DNA of 64,000 nucleotides from Pirellula sp. (GCA_013822735.1 PNKZ01000003.1:62001-126000); one strand, 5' to 3'; shown: positions 1 through 10,646, numbered from the stretch's first letter. The notes: generated from the sequence alone by a model not told the origin. Translations and numbers: made by a program.

Positions 1-1
1 C

Positions 2-511
2 GCGCCGCAGTTGCTCACGGTGATTCGTCGCTACTTGCCTGAGGAGCACGACGCGCAGGACGCGCTGCAAGAGGCGTTTCTGTCCGTGTTCAAAGCAATC
101 GAGCGGTTTCAAGGGGATTCGAGCTTGGCTACGTGGCTGCACCGTATCGCCGTCAACTCCGCGCTGATGCGGCTGCGCACGCGCCGCCGCCGGCCGGAGA
201 AGGCGATCGAAGACCTGCTGCCCCGCTTTGCCGAAGACGGCCACCGTGCTGACCCGCGAGCCGTGTGGAGCATCCGCCCCGACGAGGCGAGCGTCAATCG
301 CGAGCTGCGTCAGATGGTGCGCGCCGCGATCGACGAACTACCGGAAAGTTATCGCACGATTCTACTGCTGCGCGATATCGAAGAACGAACGACCGAGGAA
401 ACGGCGGACTTGCTCAAGTTGTCGCCGGCCAACGTCAAAACCCGGCTCCATCGGGCACGCCAGGCCTTGCGCGAATTGCTCGACAGCCGGTTGGGAGAGA
501 CGGCACGATGA
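2..511 (+). CDS. ECF-type RNA polymerase sigma factor, 5' end missing
   Basis: The reading frame is open from the first bases of the window, so the start lies upstream and only the last ~169 residues are visible. Region 2 is seen as DAQDALQEAFLSVFKAIERF followed by the TWLHRIAVNSALMRLR stretch used in core binding and -10 recognition. Region 4 near the C-terminus has the LPESYRTILLLRDIEE helix and the helix-turn-helix LLKLSPANVKTRLHRARQ. This is the layout of small extracytoplasmic-function sigma factors, which redirect RNA polymerase and are usually held by an anti-sigma factor. Its stop overlaps the start of the next gene (ATGA), and that gene is a zinc-binding anti-sigma candidate. An internal TTG at 11 is not the natural start. 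Confidence 0.9.
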   Translation, partial: APQLLTVIRRYLPEEHDAQDALQEAFLSVFKAIERFQGDSSLATWLHRIAVNSALMRLRTRRRRPEKAIEDLLPRFAEDGHRADPRAVWSIRPDEASVNRELRQMVRAAIDELPESYRTILLLRDIEERTTEETADLLKLSPANVKTRLHRARQALRELLDSRLGETAR

Positions 512-795
512 ACGAACCACGTTGCGAAGAACATCGTCACGATCTGACCTGTCGCGAAATCTGCGAATTCATGATGGCGTTTCTCGACGGCGAGCTGCCG
601 CCGGAAGAACGGGCCGTGTTTGAAGAGCATCTATCGCTCTGTCCGCCGTGCGTGCAGTATCTCGATAGCTACAAGAAGACTATCGCACTGGGCAAGCAGG
701 CGATGGCCGATCCGTGCGGCATCGACGCCCCGCGCCCGCCGGTGCCCGACGATCTGGTGAAGGCGATCCTCGCGGCCCGCAAGAAGCAAGCGTAA
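508..795 (+). CDS. Zinc-finger (ZAS/zf-HC2-like) anti-sigma factor
   Basis: A 95-residue protein whose ATG overlaps the sigma-factor stop by four bases, which suggests translational coupling. Residues 15-50 carry the anti-sigma zinc pattern, with Cys15/Cys19 followed by His41-x3-Cys45-x2-Cys48 (HLSLCPPC) inside a short helical domain. There is no membrane segment, so it looks like a soluble, possibly redox- or zinc-responsive inhibitor of the sigma factor encoded just before it. The pairing follows from known sigma/anti-sigma gene order. Direct inhibition is inferred. A longer in-frame extension from 265 runs antiparallel to nothing and only overlaps the sigma gene, so the ATG at 508 is preferred. 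Confidence 0.85.
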   Translation: MNEPRCEEHRHDLTCREICEFMMAFLDGELPPEERAVFEEHLSLCPPCVQYLDSYKKTIALGKQAMADPCGIDAPRPPVPDDLVKAILAARKKQA

Positions 796-908
796 GCCCT
801 GGTGCATGCGTTCACGCGCCCGCAGCGGCTAGTAGCAAGCCCCCCGCGCCGCGGAATATACTGACGCTGTCCCAACACGTCCGTATTCCCACCGCGAGAT
901 TCATTTCT

Positions 909-2015
909 ATGTCGCTCTCCCGTTCGGTGCTCGTTGGCGCCGTGTTTGTCGTTTTGGCCCATTGCCGGCTGTCGCCGGCCGCCGAGCCTGGGAAACCCGC
1001 TGACGCCGCGACGACCGCTCCGTCCATCGAAAGCCAGTTCCTTTCGAACATGCGGCAAGTAACGAGCGGCTTCACCAAAGCCGGCGAAGGTTACTTCTCG
1101 CCCGACGGCAAGCAGATCGTTTACCAAGCGGTGTCGACCGACTATCCCTTCTACCAGATCTACACGCAACCGCTGCAAGCGGCGGGGGCGCCGTTTCCGA
1201 AGCCGAAGCTCATCAGCACCGGCCGCGGTCGCACGACTTGCGCCTACTTCTCGCCCGACGGGAAGAAGATTCTCTTCGCATCGAGCCACCTCGATCCCGA
1301 CATGAGCAAAGTGGAAGAGGCCGAACGGAAACAGCAGGCCGAAGACGCGAAGGCCGGCCGGCGCCGCCGTTATGAATGGCCGTTTGATCCGGCCACCGAT
1401 ATTTTTGAGGTGTCCATCGACGGCGGGCCGCTCAAGCGCCTTACCGACGCGCCGGGCTACGATGCCGAAGGGGCCTACTCGAAGGACGGTTCGACCATCG
1501 TCTTTTGCAGCACGCGCGACGGCGATCCCGATCTTTACGTGATGAAGAGCGACGGCTCCGACGTGCGGCAACTCACTAACGAGCCCGGCTACGACGGCGG
1601 CCCGTTCCAATCGCCCGACGGCAAATGGGTCGTCTACCGTACCGACCGCAAGAAGGCCGAGCACCTGCAGATTCACGTGATCGGCATCGACGGGAAGCAC
1701 GACACGGCCGTGACCGACGATCCGAATTCCGTGTTCTGGGCGCCGTATTGGCATCCGACGGAGCCGTACATCATTTGGACCGGCGCGGACCACTCCGACC
1801 CGACGGCTCGCCCGAACTACGACCTCTGGCTGATGAAGTACGAAGTGAAAGACGGCGAGTTTAAGCCGGGCAAACGTTGGCGCGTGACCGACCATCCGAC
1901 GGGCGACGTCCTGCCGGTGTTCTCGCCCGACGGCAAGCAGCTGATGTGGACGAGCAACCGGACGCCCGAACATCAGAGCCAGCTTTTTATTGCCGACTTT
2001 AAGTTGCCGGAATAA
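909..2015 (+). CDS. Secreted TolB/WD40-like (PD40) beta-propeller protein
   Basis: A 368-residue protein beginning with a signal peptide (hydrophobic VLVGAVFVVLAH, then SPAAEP as a likely cleavage region). The body is a series of PD40-type propeller blades marked by repeats such as YFSPDGKQIVYQ, YFSPDGKKILFAS, YSKDGSTIVFCSTRDGDPDLY, SPDGKWVVYRT and FSPDGKQLMWTSNR. This matches TolB-like periplasmic propellers that bind other proteins or ligands. No catalytic domain is fused to it, so the specific role is unknown. The start at 909 is chosen because the signal peptide begins there; the frame upstream is open to 714 but is low-quality and overlaps the anti-sigma gene. Confidence 0.8.
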   Translation: MSLSRSVLVGAVFVVLAHCRLSPAAEPGKPADAATTAPSIESQFLSNMRQVTSGFTKAGEGYFSPDGKQIVYQAVSTDYPFYQIYTQPLQAAGAPFPKPKLISTGRGRTTCAYFSPDGKKILFASSHLDPDMSKVEEAERKQQAEDAKAGRRRRYEWPFDPATDIFEVSIDGGPLKRLTDAPGYDAEGAYSKDGSTIVFCSTRDGDPDLYVMKSDGSDVRQLTNEPGYDGGPFQSPDGKWVVYRTDRKKAEHLQIHVIGIDGKHDTAVTDDPNSVFWAPYWHPTEPYIIWTGADHSDPTARPNYDLWLMKYEVKDGEFKPGKRWRVTDHPTGDVLPVFSPDGKQLMWTSNRTPEHQSQLFIADFKLPE

Positions 2016-2093
2016 ATCGTTGCTTCGGCGCGTCGTAATATCGATAGCGGCGCGCGGAGACTTTTCTCCGCGGCTAAATGGTTTCTTCTTTGA

Positions 2094-3620
<1,527 letters not shown>

Positions 3621-3654
3621 TTGAACTGCCGGACGACTCGCCTACTAAGCTTAG

Positions 3655-3674
3655 CCCGATCGTCCACGATCGGG
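3655..3674. terminator. Hairpin between convergent genes (possible terminator)
   Basis: A perfect 8-bp inverted repeat, CCCGATCG-TCCA-CGATCGGG, lies in the 74-bp gap between the convergent sulfatase and metalloprotease genes. There is no clear T-run on either side, so termination is inferred from position and structure only. Confidence 0.4.
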
Positions 3675-3694
3675 AAACTACATCGGCACCGCAA

Positions 3695-4858
3695 CTACTT
3701 CACCCACTTCCCCACATACGCGCGCCAATCGGCTTCGACCCTTGCCAGGTCCCGGCCGACGAAACGTTCGAAGCGTCGCACGGGGTCGGCGTCGCCGTCG
3801 GCCGCGTAGGCGTCGAGCGTCGAGCGCTTCGCGAAAGCGCCGATGCTCGCGAGATACTGCGTCAGGCTCCAGGCCGCTAAGTATGTACGGCGGGCGTCAT
3901 CAGACGCGGCCGCGCCGTGGGCGAGAAACTGCGCATCGTCGGCCGTGAGCAGCGTGCGCAAATCAAAGAGGGCCGGGGCGCCGTTGCCGCCGGGCTTCAA
4001 CTGCCGCAGAAGTTCCGGCGGCGGCGCAACGTCCGTGAGCAATCGGTCGTTACGCCAGCGGCCGTATTCGACGGTTTGCGCCAGCCCTTCGTGGAGCCAC
4101 GCGGGAAGTCGATCCGCCGGCGTGCGATACAGCCGCGTCGCCACGTAGGCGTGGAACAGTTCATGCGAGCCGTTGGCGAGGATGCGTTCGATGGCGCTAT
4201 CGAGCACTTCTTGATTGGCGTCTTCGGCCTGTCGCTGCGCGGCGGCCGCCTCGGCCTGGGCCTTTTGGAAATCGCGCCGCCGCCGCAACTGCAACTCCTT
4301 GCGAACGGCTTCCGGAGTTTGCTCGCGCTGAAAGCGGGCATTGTCCGCCTTCTGCTGCGCTGCGAATGCGCGCGAGTGCGTCTCGATTTCGGCCTTGCGT
4401 TGCGCTACCCGCTTCTGCGCGTCGTCCAAGGCCGCGTCGAACCGAGCGCCGTCGAAGCCGAGCAGAATCAGTCGGGCGTCCGTCAGATAAACCGCGGGGT
4501 TCTCCAGCCGCAGACCATGCTCCGCCAGCGCCGCGCGATAGTCGGCGAGCGTGCCGTACAGCCGGACTTCGAAAAGCGGTTCTTCGCTGCTCGACGGCGG
4601 AAATCGCGGCGGCAGCAGCAGCGCGTAACGCTTCCATTGCAGGCGGAGCCGAGCCTCGACTTCTTTCCCGACCTCGGGCGCCGCGTGGTTGACGAACTTG
4701 GCCGGCAGCCCGTTGTTGATCGCCGCAGCCATCGGTTCGCTTGCCGAAGCCCGCTCGCCTGCCGAGGCTTGGGCGCCGAAGACGAGCGTTGCGAGGAGGC
4801 ATGCGCGCACGAAGCGGCAAGCGGCGCAAGAATCGGCGGAGCGGCGGACGAAGAGCAT
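3695..4858 (-). CDS. Secreted DUF1570-like zinc metalloprotease (gluzincin-type motif)
   Basis: A 387-residue protein with an N-terminal hydrophobic signal (FVRACLLATLVFGAQASA). Residues about 140-220 are a long charged, Ala/Gln/Arg-rich helical stretch, probably coiled coil. The catalytic motif is SHELFHAYV, in which His232-Glu233-x-x-His236 is an HExxH site. WLHEGLAQ follows about 20 residues later, with Glu257 as the likely third zinc ligand of gluzincins. This arrangement is typical of DUF1570 proteins common in planctomycetes. The substrate is unknown. It converges with the sulfatase gene. The start at 4858 is the ORF ATG; the next Met, at residue 43, would remove the signal peptide. Confidence 0.72.
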   Translation of the reverse strand: MLFVRRSADSCAACRFVRACLLATLVFGAQASAGERASASEPMAAAINNGLPAKFVNHAAPEVGKEVEARLRLQWKRYALLLPPRFPPSSSEEPLFEVRLYGTLADYRAALAEHGLRLENPAVYLTDARLILLGFDGARFDAALDDAQKRVAQRKAEIETHSRAFAAQQKADNARFQREQTPEAVRKELQLRRRRDFQKAQAEAAAAQRQAEDANQEVLDSAIERILANGSHELFHAYVATRLYRTPADRLPAWLHEGLAQTVEYGRWRNDRLLTDVAPPPELLRQLKPGGNGAPALFDLRTLLTADDAQFLAHGAAASDDARRTYLAAWSLTQYLASIGAFAKRSTLDAYAADGDADPVRRFERFVGRDLARVEADWRAYVGKWVK

Positions 4859-4971
4859 CGCGACGGCCGGGGAGTGAGCAAGCGGAGGGGCGGCAACGAC
4901 TCACACCTTCGCGCGCCCCGCGCGGCTTGTCAAGCAATTACGGCCTCGCGGCGCGACCGGCCGGCGATGCG

Positions 4972-5352
4972 TTAAGACCCGACGCGGCCGAGAAACTTGC
5001 AACCGATCAGGAACGCCGGGCCGTCGTCCGTATCGCAAGGGCGGCAATGCACGACGCCGGCGGTGAGAAAGACCCAACCCTCGGCCTTGCCGAGTCGAAC
5101 CGAAAGCTTCTCGCAACTCGGTACGGCGGCACTCACGTAGGAAAAGCCGCCGGTCGAAATGTCGCGGCATTCCACTTCTTGAAACGCGCTCGCCGCCGGC
5201 ACGCCGTCGGCCGGGAGCGGGGCGATCCACTGCCGGCAGGCAAACGTTTGGCGATCTTGCGTCCGTCGACAATCGTCATCAGCGCGCGAGGAGCGCAAGA
5301 CTTCGTACACCATGTTGTAGAAATCGACGTCGCATTGCAGCGTGGTAGGCAT
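4972..5352 (-). CDS. PilZ-like domain protein
   Basis: A 126-residue soluble protein. An arginine-containing N-terminal half (DDDCRRTQDRQTF) precedes the segment CRDISTGGFSYV, which resembles the D/NxSxxG core of PilZ domains, and a beta-rich C-terminal half. PilZ proteins bind cyclic-di-GMP, but the canonical RxxxR arginine pair is not clearly intact here (CRRTQDR), so ligand binding is uncertain. The ATG at 5352 is preferred over an upstream frame extension because a good AGGAG site lies eight bases before it (5360-5364 on the plus strand). The protein has no fused output domain, so it may act as a single-domain adaptor. Confidence 0.55.
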   Translation of the reverse strand: MPTTLQCDVDFYNMVYEVLRSSRADDDCRRTQDRQTFACRQWIAPLPADGVPAASAFQEVECRDISTGGFSYVSAAVPSCEKLSVRLGKAEGWVFLTAGVVHCRPCDTDDGPAFLIGCKFLGRVGS

Positions 5353-5580
5353 GACGGAGCTCCTAGAGGAAGAAATCCTCGGCGGGGCAGGTGTGGTGGG
5401 CGGGATCGATGGCGAGAGGCGGGGGCAAACAGGCGGGGTGAGCAGCGTACGCAGGCAAACGCCGTGCTCAATCGAAACCGTAGGTCGAAAACGGACGCTT
5501 GGCAAATCATCCCCGAGAAGACGGGCTTTTCCGCAGCGTTTTGATTCGGTTGTTCCGAGCATAGCGATTGCGACGCCGTC
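5353..5580. other. Leader region of the PilZ-like gene
   Basis: No gene is supported here. It holds the ribosome-binding site of the minus-strand PilZ-like gene and presumably its promoter. It leads directly into the palindromic element at 5581. Confidence 0.4.
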
Positions 5581-5793
5581 TGTAGGGAACGCCCTCCGTG
5601 GCGTTCCGCGCGCCGGATAAAAATTCCAATGACCAAGCACCAAATTCCAAACAAATCCCAAACCAAAAATTCCAATAACCCGTGCGGCGCACGCTGGATC
5701 ATTGGAATTTATTCCTTGTTTAGAATTTGGTGCTTGGTCATCGGACATTCCGATTGCAGCACGGGCGGAACGCCACAGAGGGCGTTCCCTACA
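5581..5793. repeat. 213-bp nested palindromic intergenic element
   Basis: The outer arms (5581-5611 and 5763-5793) begin with TGTAGGGAACGCC and match as inverted repeats at 29 of 31 positions. Inside them a second inverted pair (5625-5654 and 5716-5745, core GACCAAGCACCAAATTC) matches at 28 of 30. A third pair, AAATTCCAAT/ATTGGAATTT (5667-5676 and 5701-5710), is perfect. The inner arms are AT-rich, unlike the GC-rich outer arms and flanks. This suggests one element nested within another, or a MITE-like composite. It ends just before the stop of the downstream minus-strand gene. No transposase or coding capacity is present. Confidence 0.85.
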
Positions 5794-5799
5794 GAGCCA

Positions 5800-7188
5800 T
5801 TACAGCTCCGACGCCAAGAGCTCGACCATGCGGCGGGCCGTCCGTTTCGCGGCCTCGTCCGCCGCGCCGACGAACTGAAATTCTTGTACGCGACCTTTGA
5901 TCGCGTCCCCCGGCTCCAGAGCTTCCAGGTGCTTGTCGAACTCGGCCCGCTGCTGGGCGGTGAGCGTGCGATGCATGGCCGCGAACTGCGCGAGTTCGTC
6001 TCCTTCGATCACCGTGCGGCCGAAATGCTTGAGCTGGAATTTCTCGTCGGCAACCGTCCACAAGGCGTAGCAGACCGTCGGGCTCCCCCCCTTCTTGCGC
6101 AGCCGACCTTTCCAATACACGGACATCTCCGACGGCTCCCAATCGCCGTTCGTCTCATGCGGCGCGACGGGCAGCACCAGTGCCAAACGCAATTCGTCGG
6201 CACTTCCCCAATTGATCGTGGCCATGAAATCTTCGAGCGTCGGCTCCAGCAATTGCTCCAACACGACCTTCGGCTCCGGCCCGTCGCTCTCTCCGTCCTT
6301 CGAAGGTCGCCCCTGCGCTTGTTTGCGAATTCGCGCATACTCGGGCGTGGCACGGAGATGCTCGTTCCAGGAGGCATACAGCGATTCCGACTCCTCCAAG
6401 AACGCAAACGTCCGGTCCGCCGCACTCGGCTCCAGGCCCGACTTGCGGGCCAACATGCGGCGGAGCCACTGCCATCGATCGACGTCGTCTTGAAGTTCGG
6501 CAGCGATGGAACGCGTTTCGTGTGCGGCAAGGTAATCGTGTTCGACCAAGTAGGCGAGCATCCGCACGACGACGGTGGGAAGCAGTTGCACATCTTCGTC
6601 CGCCTTGTCGTCGTCTTTGGTCGCCGTGCTTCTCTCTGCGGCGGCCAACCAAGCGATGGCCGCCAAATTGCGCAGGTCTTCGCGAAACTCCTGATTCAAG
6701 AATCGTCGCACCGCTTGGCGCTCGGGCGCGTCGGCCAGTTGTTTATCGAACCAAGCGACGACAAGATCGCAGCAGCGATCCGCCGCGGCCCGACGATCGT
6801 AGAGTTCGGCGTCGAGAGCGGTGGCGCCGCGAAACCGTTCGAGATACGTGTAGCTCGTGCCGAGCACCGTGGCGGCGACTTCGTACGATCCGCGACCGCC
6901 GACGTCGGCCGGCAGTTTGCCGAGAAAGACGCCGCGAAACGATTGCCGAATGTCGGCGTCGGTCGACACGCGCTTCGGGTAGAACGAGCCGAGCCGCTTC
7001 AGCTCTTCGTCCGAGAGCGGCTTGTTCGGCTGGTCGATTCCCCCCTGCTCTCGCCATGCGGTGAGCGTGCGCTGGAGCCCGTCGGCCGTCGGCGCCAGAC
7101 GCAGGTCGTAGATCGCGACCTGCGTTTCACAGCCGACCAGCGCCGCCGTCAGCAGCACCGGCGCCCACCAATAGCGGCCGCGCATCAC
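5800..7188 (-). CDS. Predicted lipoprotein of unknown function
   Basis: A 462-residue protein with an N-terminal lipoprotein signal (WWAPVLLTAALVGC; Cys20 is the lipidation candidate). The mature part is rich in charged helices, with no recognised enzyme motif. Residues about 300-400 include DFMATINWGSADELRLALVL and a beta-containing segment. I do not recognise the family. It lies 12 bp downstream of the TIM-barrel isomerase gene on the same strand and is probably co-transcribed with it. The adjacent Met at 7185 is an alternative start. Its 3' end sits only six bases from the 5581-5793 palindrome, which could serve as its transcription end. Confidence 0.6.
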   Translation of the reverse strand: MMRGRYWWAPVLLTAALVGCETQVAIYDLRLAPTADGLQRTLTAWREQGGIDQPNKPLSDEELKRLGSFYPKRVSTDADIRQSFRGVFLGKLPADVGGRGSYEVAATVLGTSYTYLERFRGATALDAELYDRRAAADRCCDLVVAWFDKQLADAPERQAVRRFLNQEFREDLRNLAAIAWLAAAERSTATKDDDKADEDVQLLPTVVVRMLAYLVEHDYLAAHETRSIAAELQDDVDRWQWLRRMLARKSGLEPSAADRTFAFLEESESLYASWNEHLRATPEYARIRKQAQGRPSKDGESDGPEPKVVLEQLLEPTLEDFMATINWGSADELRLALVLPVAPHETNGDWEPSEMSVYWKGRLRKKGGSPTVCYALWTVADEKFQLKHFGRTVIEGDELAQFAAMHRTLTAQQRAEFDKHLEALEPGDAIKGRVQEFQFVGAADEAAKRTARRMVELLASEL

Positions 7189-7200
7189 GATGACTCCCTA

Positions 7201-8103
7201 TCAGGCTTTGCCCAATGCCTTGGCCATTCGGTTGTAGATTTCGGTCAATTCCGGTTCGCCGCCGCCGGACACTTCGCTGGTCGCCCAACCGTCGTAGCCG
7301 ACGTCGGCCAGGGCCTTGAGCACTTCCGGCCAGTTCTCGTCGCCTTCGCCGATCGGAGTTTTGAACCCGGTCTTGTGGCTGTACCCTTTGAAATCGAACT
7401 TCACCATGCGCTTGCCGAGGGCCCGAATCCAGTCGGCGCTGGAGACGCCGTACTTGAGCATGTTGCTGCAATCGAAATACGCGCCGCACCAGGGGCTGTT
7501 GATCTCGTCGACGTAGCGAATCATGTGTTCCGGCTTCGTGATGAAGTCGTTCCACACGGTTTCGATGGCGATGATCACCTTGCATTCTTCGGCTAGGGCC
7601 AAGCATTCGCGCACGCCGGCTTGCGAACGCTCCCAGCATTGCTCGAAGTTCTCATTTTTCGGATCGCTCACCTTGCCCGGGACCAGCAAACAGGTATCGG
7701 CCCCGACGGTCTTCGCCGCGCGAATCGCTTCCTTGAGCGCCGCGACGGCTTTCGCGCGCACTTCTTCGTTGGGATCACTGAGCCGTTCTTTCCAGTGCAC
7801 GGAGTCGATCACGCCGTGAATTTTGATGCCCGTGGCCTTGGAGGCGGCGACGGCTTCTTCGAGGTTCACTTCACCCGGCGCTTGAATCTCCAGCCCTTCG
7901 AAGCCGATTTTCTTCACGAGCTCGAACTTCTGCTCGACGGTGGCGCCGGGCACGCGCACCATGCCGTACTTCACGGCCAGGCGAAGCTTCGCGGGTTTCG
8001 TATCGGCGGCGCTGCACATGTGAGGAGCGGCGAGCGCGGCGATCCCGGCCAAGGCGGACGACTCAAGAAACCGGCGACGTGTGATGTAGGGAGTGCTGTC
8101 CAT
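7201..8103 (-). CDS. Tat-exported sugar isomerase/epimerase-like TIM barrel
   Basis: A 300-residue member of the xylose-isomerase-like TIM-barrel (AP endonuclease 2) superfamily. The N-terminus has a twin-arginine signal (TRRRFLESSALAGIAALA followed by a small-residue cleavage site), so the folded, metal-loaded enzyme is probably exported. Barrel strands are visible as KIGFEGLEIQ, IKIHGVID, VIIAIETVWN, GAYFDCSNML and KFDFKGYSH, whose Glu, Asp and His residues sit where such enzymes bind a divalent metal. The substrate is unknown; a sugar or inositol derivative is likely for the family. The divergent hydrolase gene starts 122 bp away, so the two probably share a promoter region. Confidence 0.85.
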   Translation of the reverse strand: MDSTPYITRRRFLESSALAGIAALAAPHMCSAADTKPAKLRLAVKYGMVRVPGATVEQKFELVKKIGFEGLEIQAPGEVNLEEAVAASKATGIKIHGVIDSVHWKERLSDPNEEVRAKAVAALKEAIRAAKTVGADTCLLVPGKVSDPKNENFEQCWERSQAGVRECLALAEECKVIIAIETVWNDFITKPEHMIRYVDEINSPWCGAYFDCSNMLKYGVSSADWIRALGKRMVKFDFKGYSHKTGFKTPIGEGDENWPEVLKALADVGYDGWATSEVSGGGEPELTEIYNRMAKALGKA

Positions 8104-8225
8104 AGTTGTTGCGCGTGTGGGGGAAGAGTATCGTGGCGAACGCTTGGCGAGCCGGGAGCGTAAGCGACCGGAGTCTTTCGACTAAGCAAAATCATAAGTC
8201 CCCGCCTCGCACGGAGCAAACATTC

Positions 8226-10640
8226 ATGCTCTCCCGCGTCACGCTCATCGCGATTGTATTTTGTTGCGGCGTTTCCGGATGGTCCCATGCCGCAGAACCC
8301 CTCGCCGGCACGCAGCCGCTCACGTGGGAAGGGGACCTCTCGGTGCGGATGGTCGACGACCTGCACAAGTTCGCCGACCGTGAAACGGCCGCGAGCATTG
8401 AACGCCGGGCACGGCATTGGCAGCGCGATTTTACGAGCCCCGAGGCATACGACAAAAGCGTGGCGGCGAATCGTACGCGGCTGGCGAAGTATCTCGGCGT
8501 GAAGTATCCGCCGCCGCCGGAAACGGTTGCTCGCGTCGTCGAGCCGCCGCGCGAGGCCGGCTTTGCCGCGATGTCGCCGGCCGTCTCGCTGCTGGGCGAC
8601 GAGGAAATGACGCTCGGCATTCCGTTTCGCTTCGTGCGTTGGCCCGTGCATGTCGATGTCTGGGGCTACGGGTTTCAGGCCCGACCGAAGGGCACGATCA
8701 AAGCGACGGCGATCTTCGTGCTCGACGAGCAGTTCGAATATGAGCTCGGCACGCGTCGACAAAGCATTCTCGACGTCGCGACATCGCTATACGCCGCCGG
8801 TTGCGAGGTGTTTTTCGTGCCGATCATTGATCGCTCCAACGCGCAATCGTTCGTCGCGCTCGGCGCGAAGCAGACCAATCAAACGCATCGCGAGTTCATT
8901 CATCGCCAAGCTTTTGAAATGGGACGGAGCGCGTTAGGTTACGACGTCGATACTGTCCGCGGGCTGCTCAATTCGCGCATAGGCACGGAGAAGCAACCCA
9001 TCGCAGTGCTGGGCACGGGAGTCGGCGGACGCGTCGCGCTATTGACCGGAGCGCTCGATCCGCGCGTCGACGTCACCGGCGTGTGCGGCGCGTTCGGGCC
9101 GCAGGAAACTCTCTTTGAGCGGCCGCTCGACCACGATATCTGGGGCTTCTTGGACGAGTTCGGCGATGCGGAATTGGCGAGTCTCGTCGTGCCGCGTCAT
9201 TTGATTGTCGATGTTGCGACCGGCGGTAAATATCGCGGCAAGGAACTTCAGCCGACGAAGGTACATGGCGCAGCGCCCGGCACGTTGGTCGTGCCGACGT
9301 CGGAACAAGCGCACGCCGAAATCGAGCGGGCCTTGAAGCTGGCTCCGGTGCAGCGCGAGTGGAAGTTGGGAGCGATCGTCGACGGATTGACGGCGGACGC
9401 CGGTACAATGTCGTTCTCTAGCGAGGTGGCGCAGCGTCTCGGACTTTCGCCGGCGACATTGGAAACAGCCGCACCGCCGGAAGCCGGCATCTGGAAAGGT
9501 TTCTGGAATGCACTTCAGGAAGCCGATCGGTTTGCGGAAGCCTACGAAACCGCACAAGCGGAAACGGTTCGACAGTGGATCGAGCACACGCAGGCGTTGA
9601 TGCGCGAGAGTGAGTTCGTACGGAAGGAGTGGTGGAAGGACGCCGATCGTAAGTCGCGTGATCCGGCGAAGTGGCAAGCTTCGTTGACGGGATATAAACA
9701 CTACTTCTACAACGAAGTGCTCGGCCGGTTCGAATACGACTTGCTGCCGCCGAATGCCCGGACACGGCTGATTTACGACACGCCCAAGTATCGCGGCTAC
9801 GACGTGGTGCTCGATGTCTTCGGGGTCGCAGAAAAAGAAACGGGGAAAGACGAAGCGGCCGGCGGCGTCTGGGCCTTGGGCACCCTGCTCGTACCGAAGG
9901 ATCTGATGCCGGGGGAGAAGCGGCCGGTCGTCGTTTGTCAGCATGGGCTCGAAGGGAAGCCGGAAGATACGATTCTCCCGAACCTCAAGGGCTCCAACTA
10001 CTACCACATGTTCGCGGCCCGACTCGCCGAGCGGGGGTTCGTTGTTTTTTCGCCGCAGAACCCGTACATCGGCAAAGATCACTTTCGGCAATTGGTCCGC
10101 AAGCTGCATCCGTTGAAGAAGACGTTGTGGTCGGTGATCGTGCCGCAGCAACAGCAGATCACCGATTGGCTCGCGTCGCTGGAGTTCGTCGACCCGACGC
10201 GGATCGGTTTTTACGGTTTATCGTACGGCGGCAAGACGGCGATGCGCGTGCCGGCACTGGTCGACAACTACTGTCTCTCCATCTGTTCGGGCGACTTCAA
10301 CGAATGGATTCGCAAGTGCACGTCGGTGCGGGAGCCGTTTAGCTACATGGGGACGCATGAGTACGAGATGTTCGAATTCGATCTCGGCCATACGTTCAAC
10401 TACGCGGAGATGGCGTACCTCATCGCGCCGCGACCGTTCATGGTGGAACGCGGCCATCGCGACGGCGTCGGTGTCGACGAATGGGTTTCGTACGAATACG
10501 CGAAAGTGCGGATGCTCTACGCCGACCTGAAGATTCCCGAGCGCACGGAGATCGAATACTTCGACGGCCCGCACGAGATTCACGCGGTGGGAACGTTTGA
10601 TTTTCTGCACCGGCATTTGAATTGGCCGGCGAAGGAGTGA
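8226..10640 (+). CDS. Secreted tandem alpha/beta-hydrolase with one degenerate domain
   Basis: An 804-residue protein with a signal peptide (LIAIVFCCGVSGWSHA). The C-terminal half is an alpha/beta hydrolase of the dienelactone hydrolase/acetyl xylan esterase kind. It has nucleophile elbow GLSYGG in RIGFYGLSYGGKTAM, a QHGLEGKPED loop near the oxyanion hole, and a late His in DGPHEIHAVGTFDFLHRHL. The first half has the same fold signs, but its elbow reads GTGVGG (VLGTGVGGRVALL), so glycine replaces the serine. That half is probably structural or substrate-binding. The start at 8226 is set by the signal peptide; the frame upstream to 8106 is not convincing. It is likely a carbohydrate esterase, substrate unknown. 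Confidence 0.8.
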   Translation: MLSRVTLIAIVFCCGVSGWSHAAEPLAGTQPLTWEGDLSVRMVDDLHKFADRETAASIERRARHWQRDFTSPEAYDKSVAANRTRLAKYLGVKYPPPPETVARVVEPPREAGFAAMSPAVSLLGDEEMTLGIPFRFVRWPVHVDVWGYGFQARPKGTIKATAIFVLDEQFEYELGTRRQSILDVATSLYAAGCEVFFVPIIDRSNAQSFVALGAKQTNQTHREFIHRQAFEMGRSALGYDVDTVRGLLNSRIGTEKQPIAVLGTGVGGRVALLTGALDPRVDVTGVCGAFGPQETLFERPLDHDIWGFLDEFGDAELASLVVPRHLIVDVATGGKYRGKELQPTKVHGAAPGTLVVPTSEQAHAEIERALKLAPVQREWKLGAIVDGLTADAGTMSFSSEVAQRLGLSPATLETAAPPEAGIWKGFWNALQEADRFAEAYETAQAETVRQWIEHTQALMRESEFVRKEWWKDADRKSRDPAKWQASLTGYKHYFYNEVLGRFEYDLLPPNARTRLIYDTPKYRGYDVVLDVFGVAEKETGKDEAAGGVWALGTLLVPKDLMPGEKRPVVVCQHGLEGKPEDTILPNLKGSNYYHMFAARLAERGFVVFSPQNPYIGKDHFRQLVRKLHPLKKTLWSVIVPQQQQITDWLASLEFVDPTRIGFYGLSYGGKTAMRVPALVDNYCLSICSGDFNEWIRKCTSVREPFSYMGTHEYEMFEFDLGHTFNYAEMAYLIAPRPFMVERGHRDGVGVDEWVSYEYAKVRMLYADLKIPERTEIEYFDGPHEIHAVGTFDFLHRHLNWPAKE

Positions 10641-10646
10641 GCAGGC

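Noticed and set aside
5629-7596. 655-residue plus-strand frame across the lipoprotein gene
   Set aside because: It begins inside the palindromic repeat and reads antisense to the lipoprotein and TIM-barrel genes.
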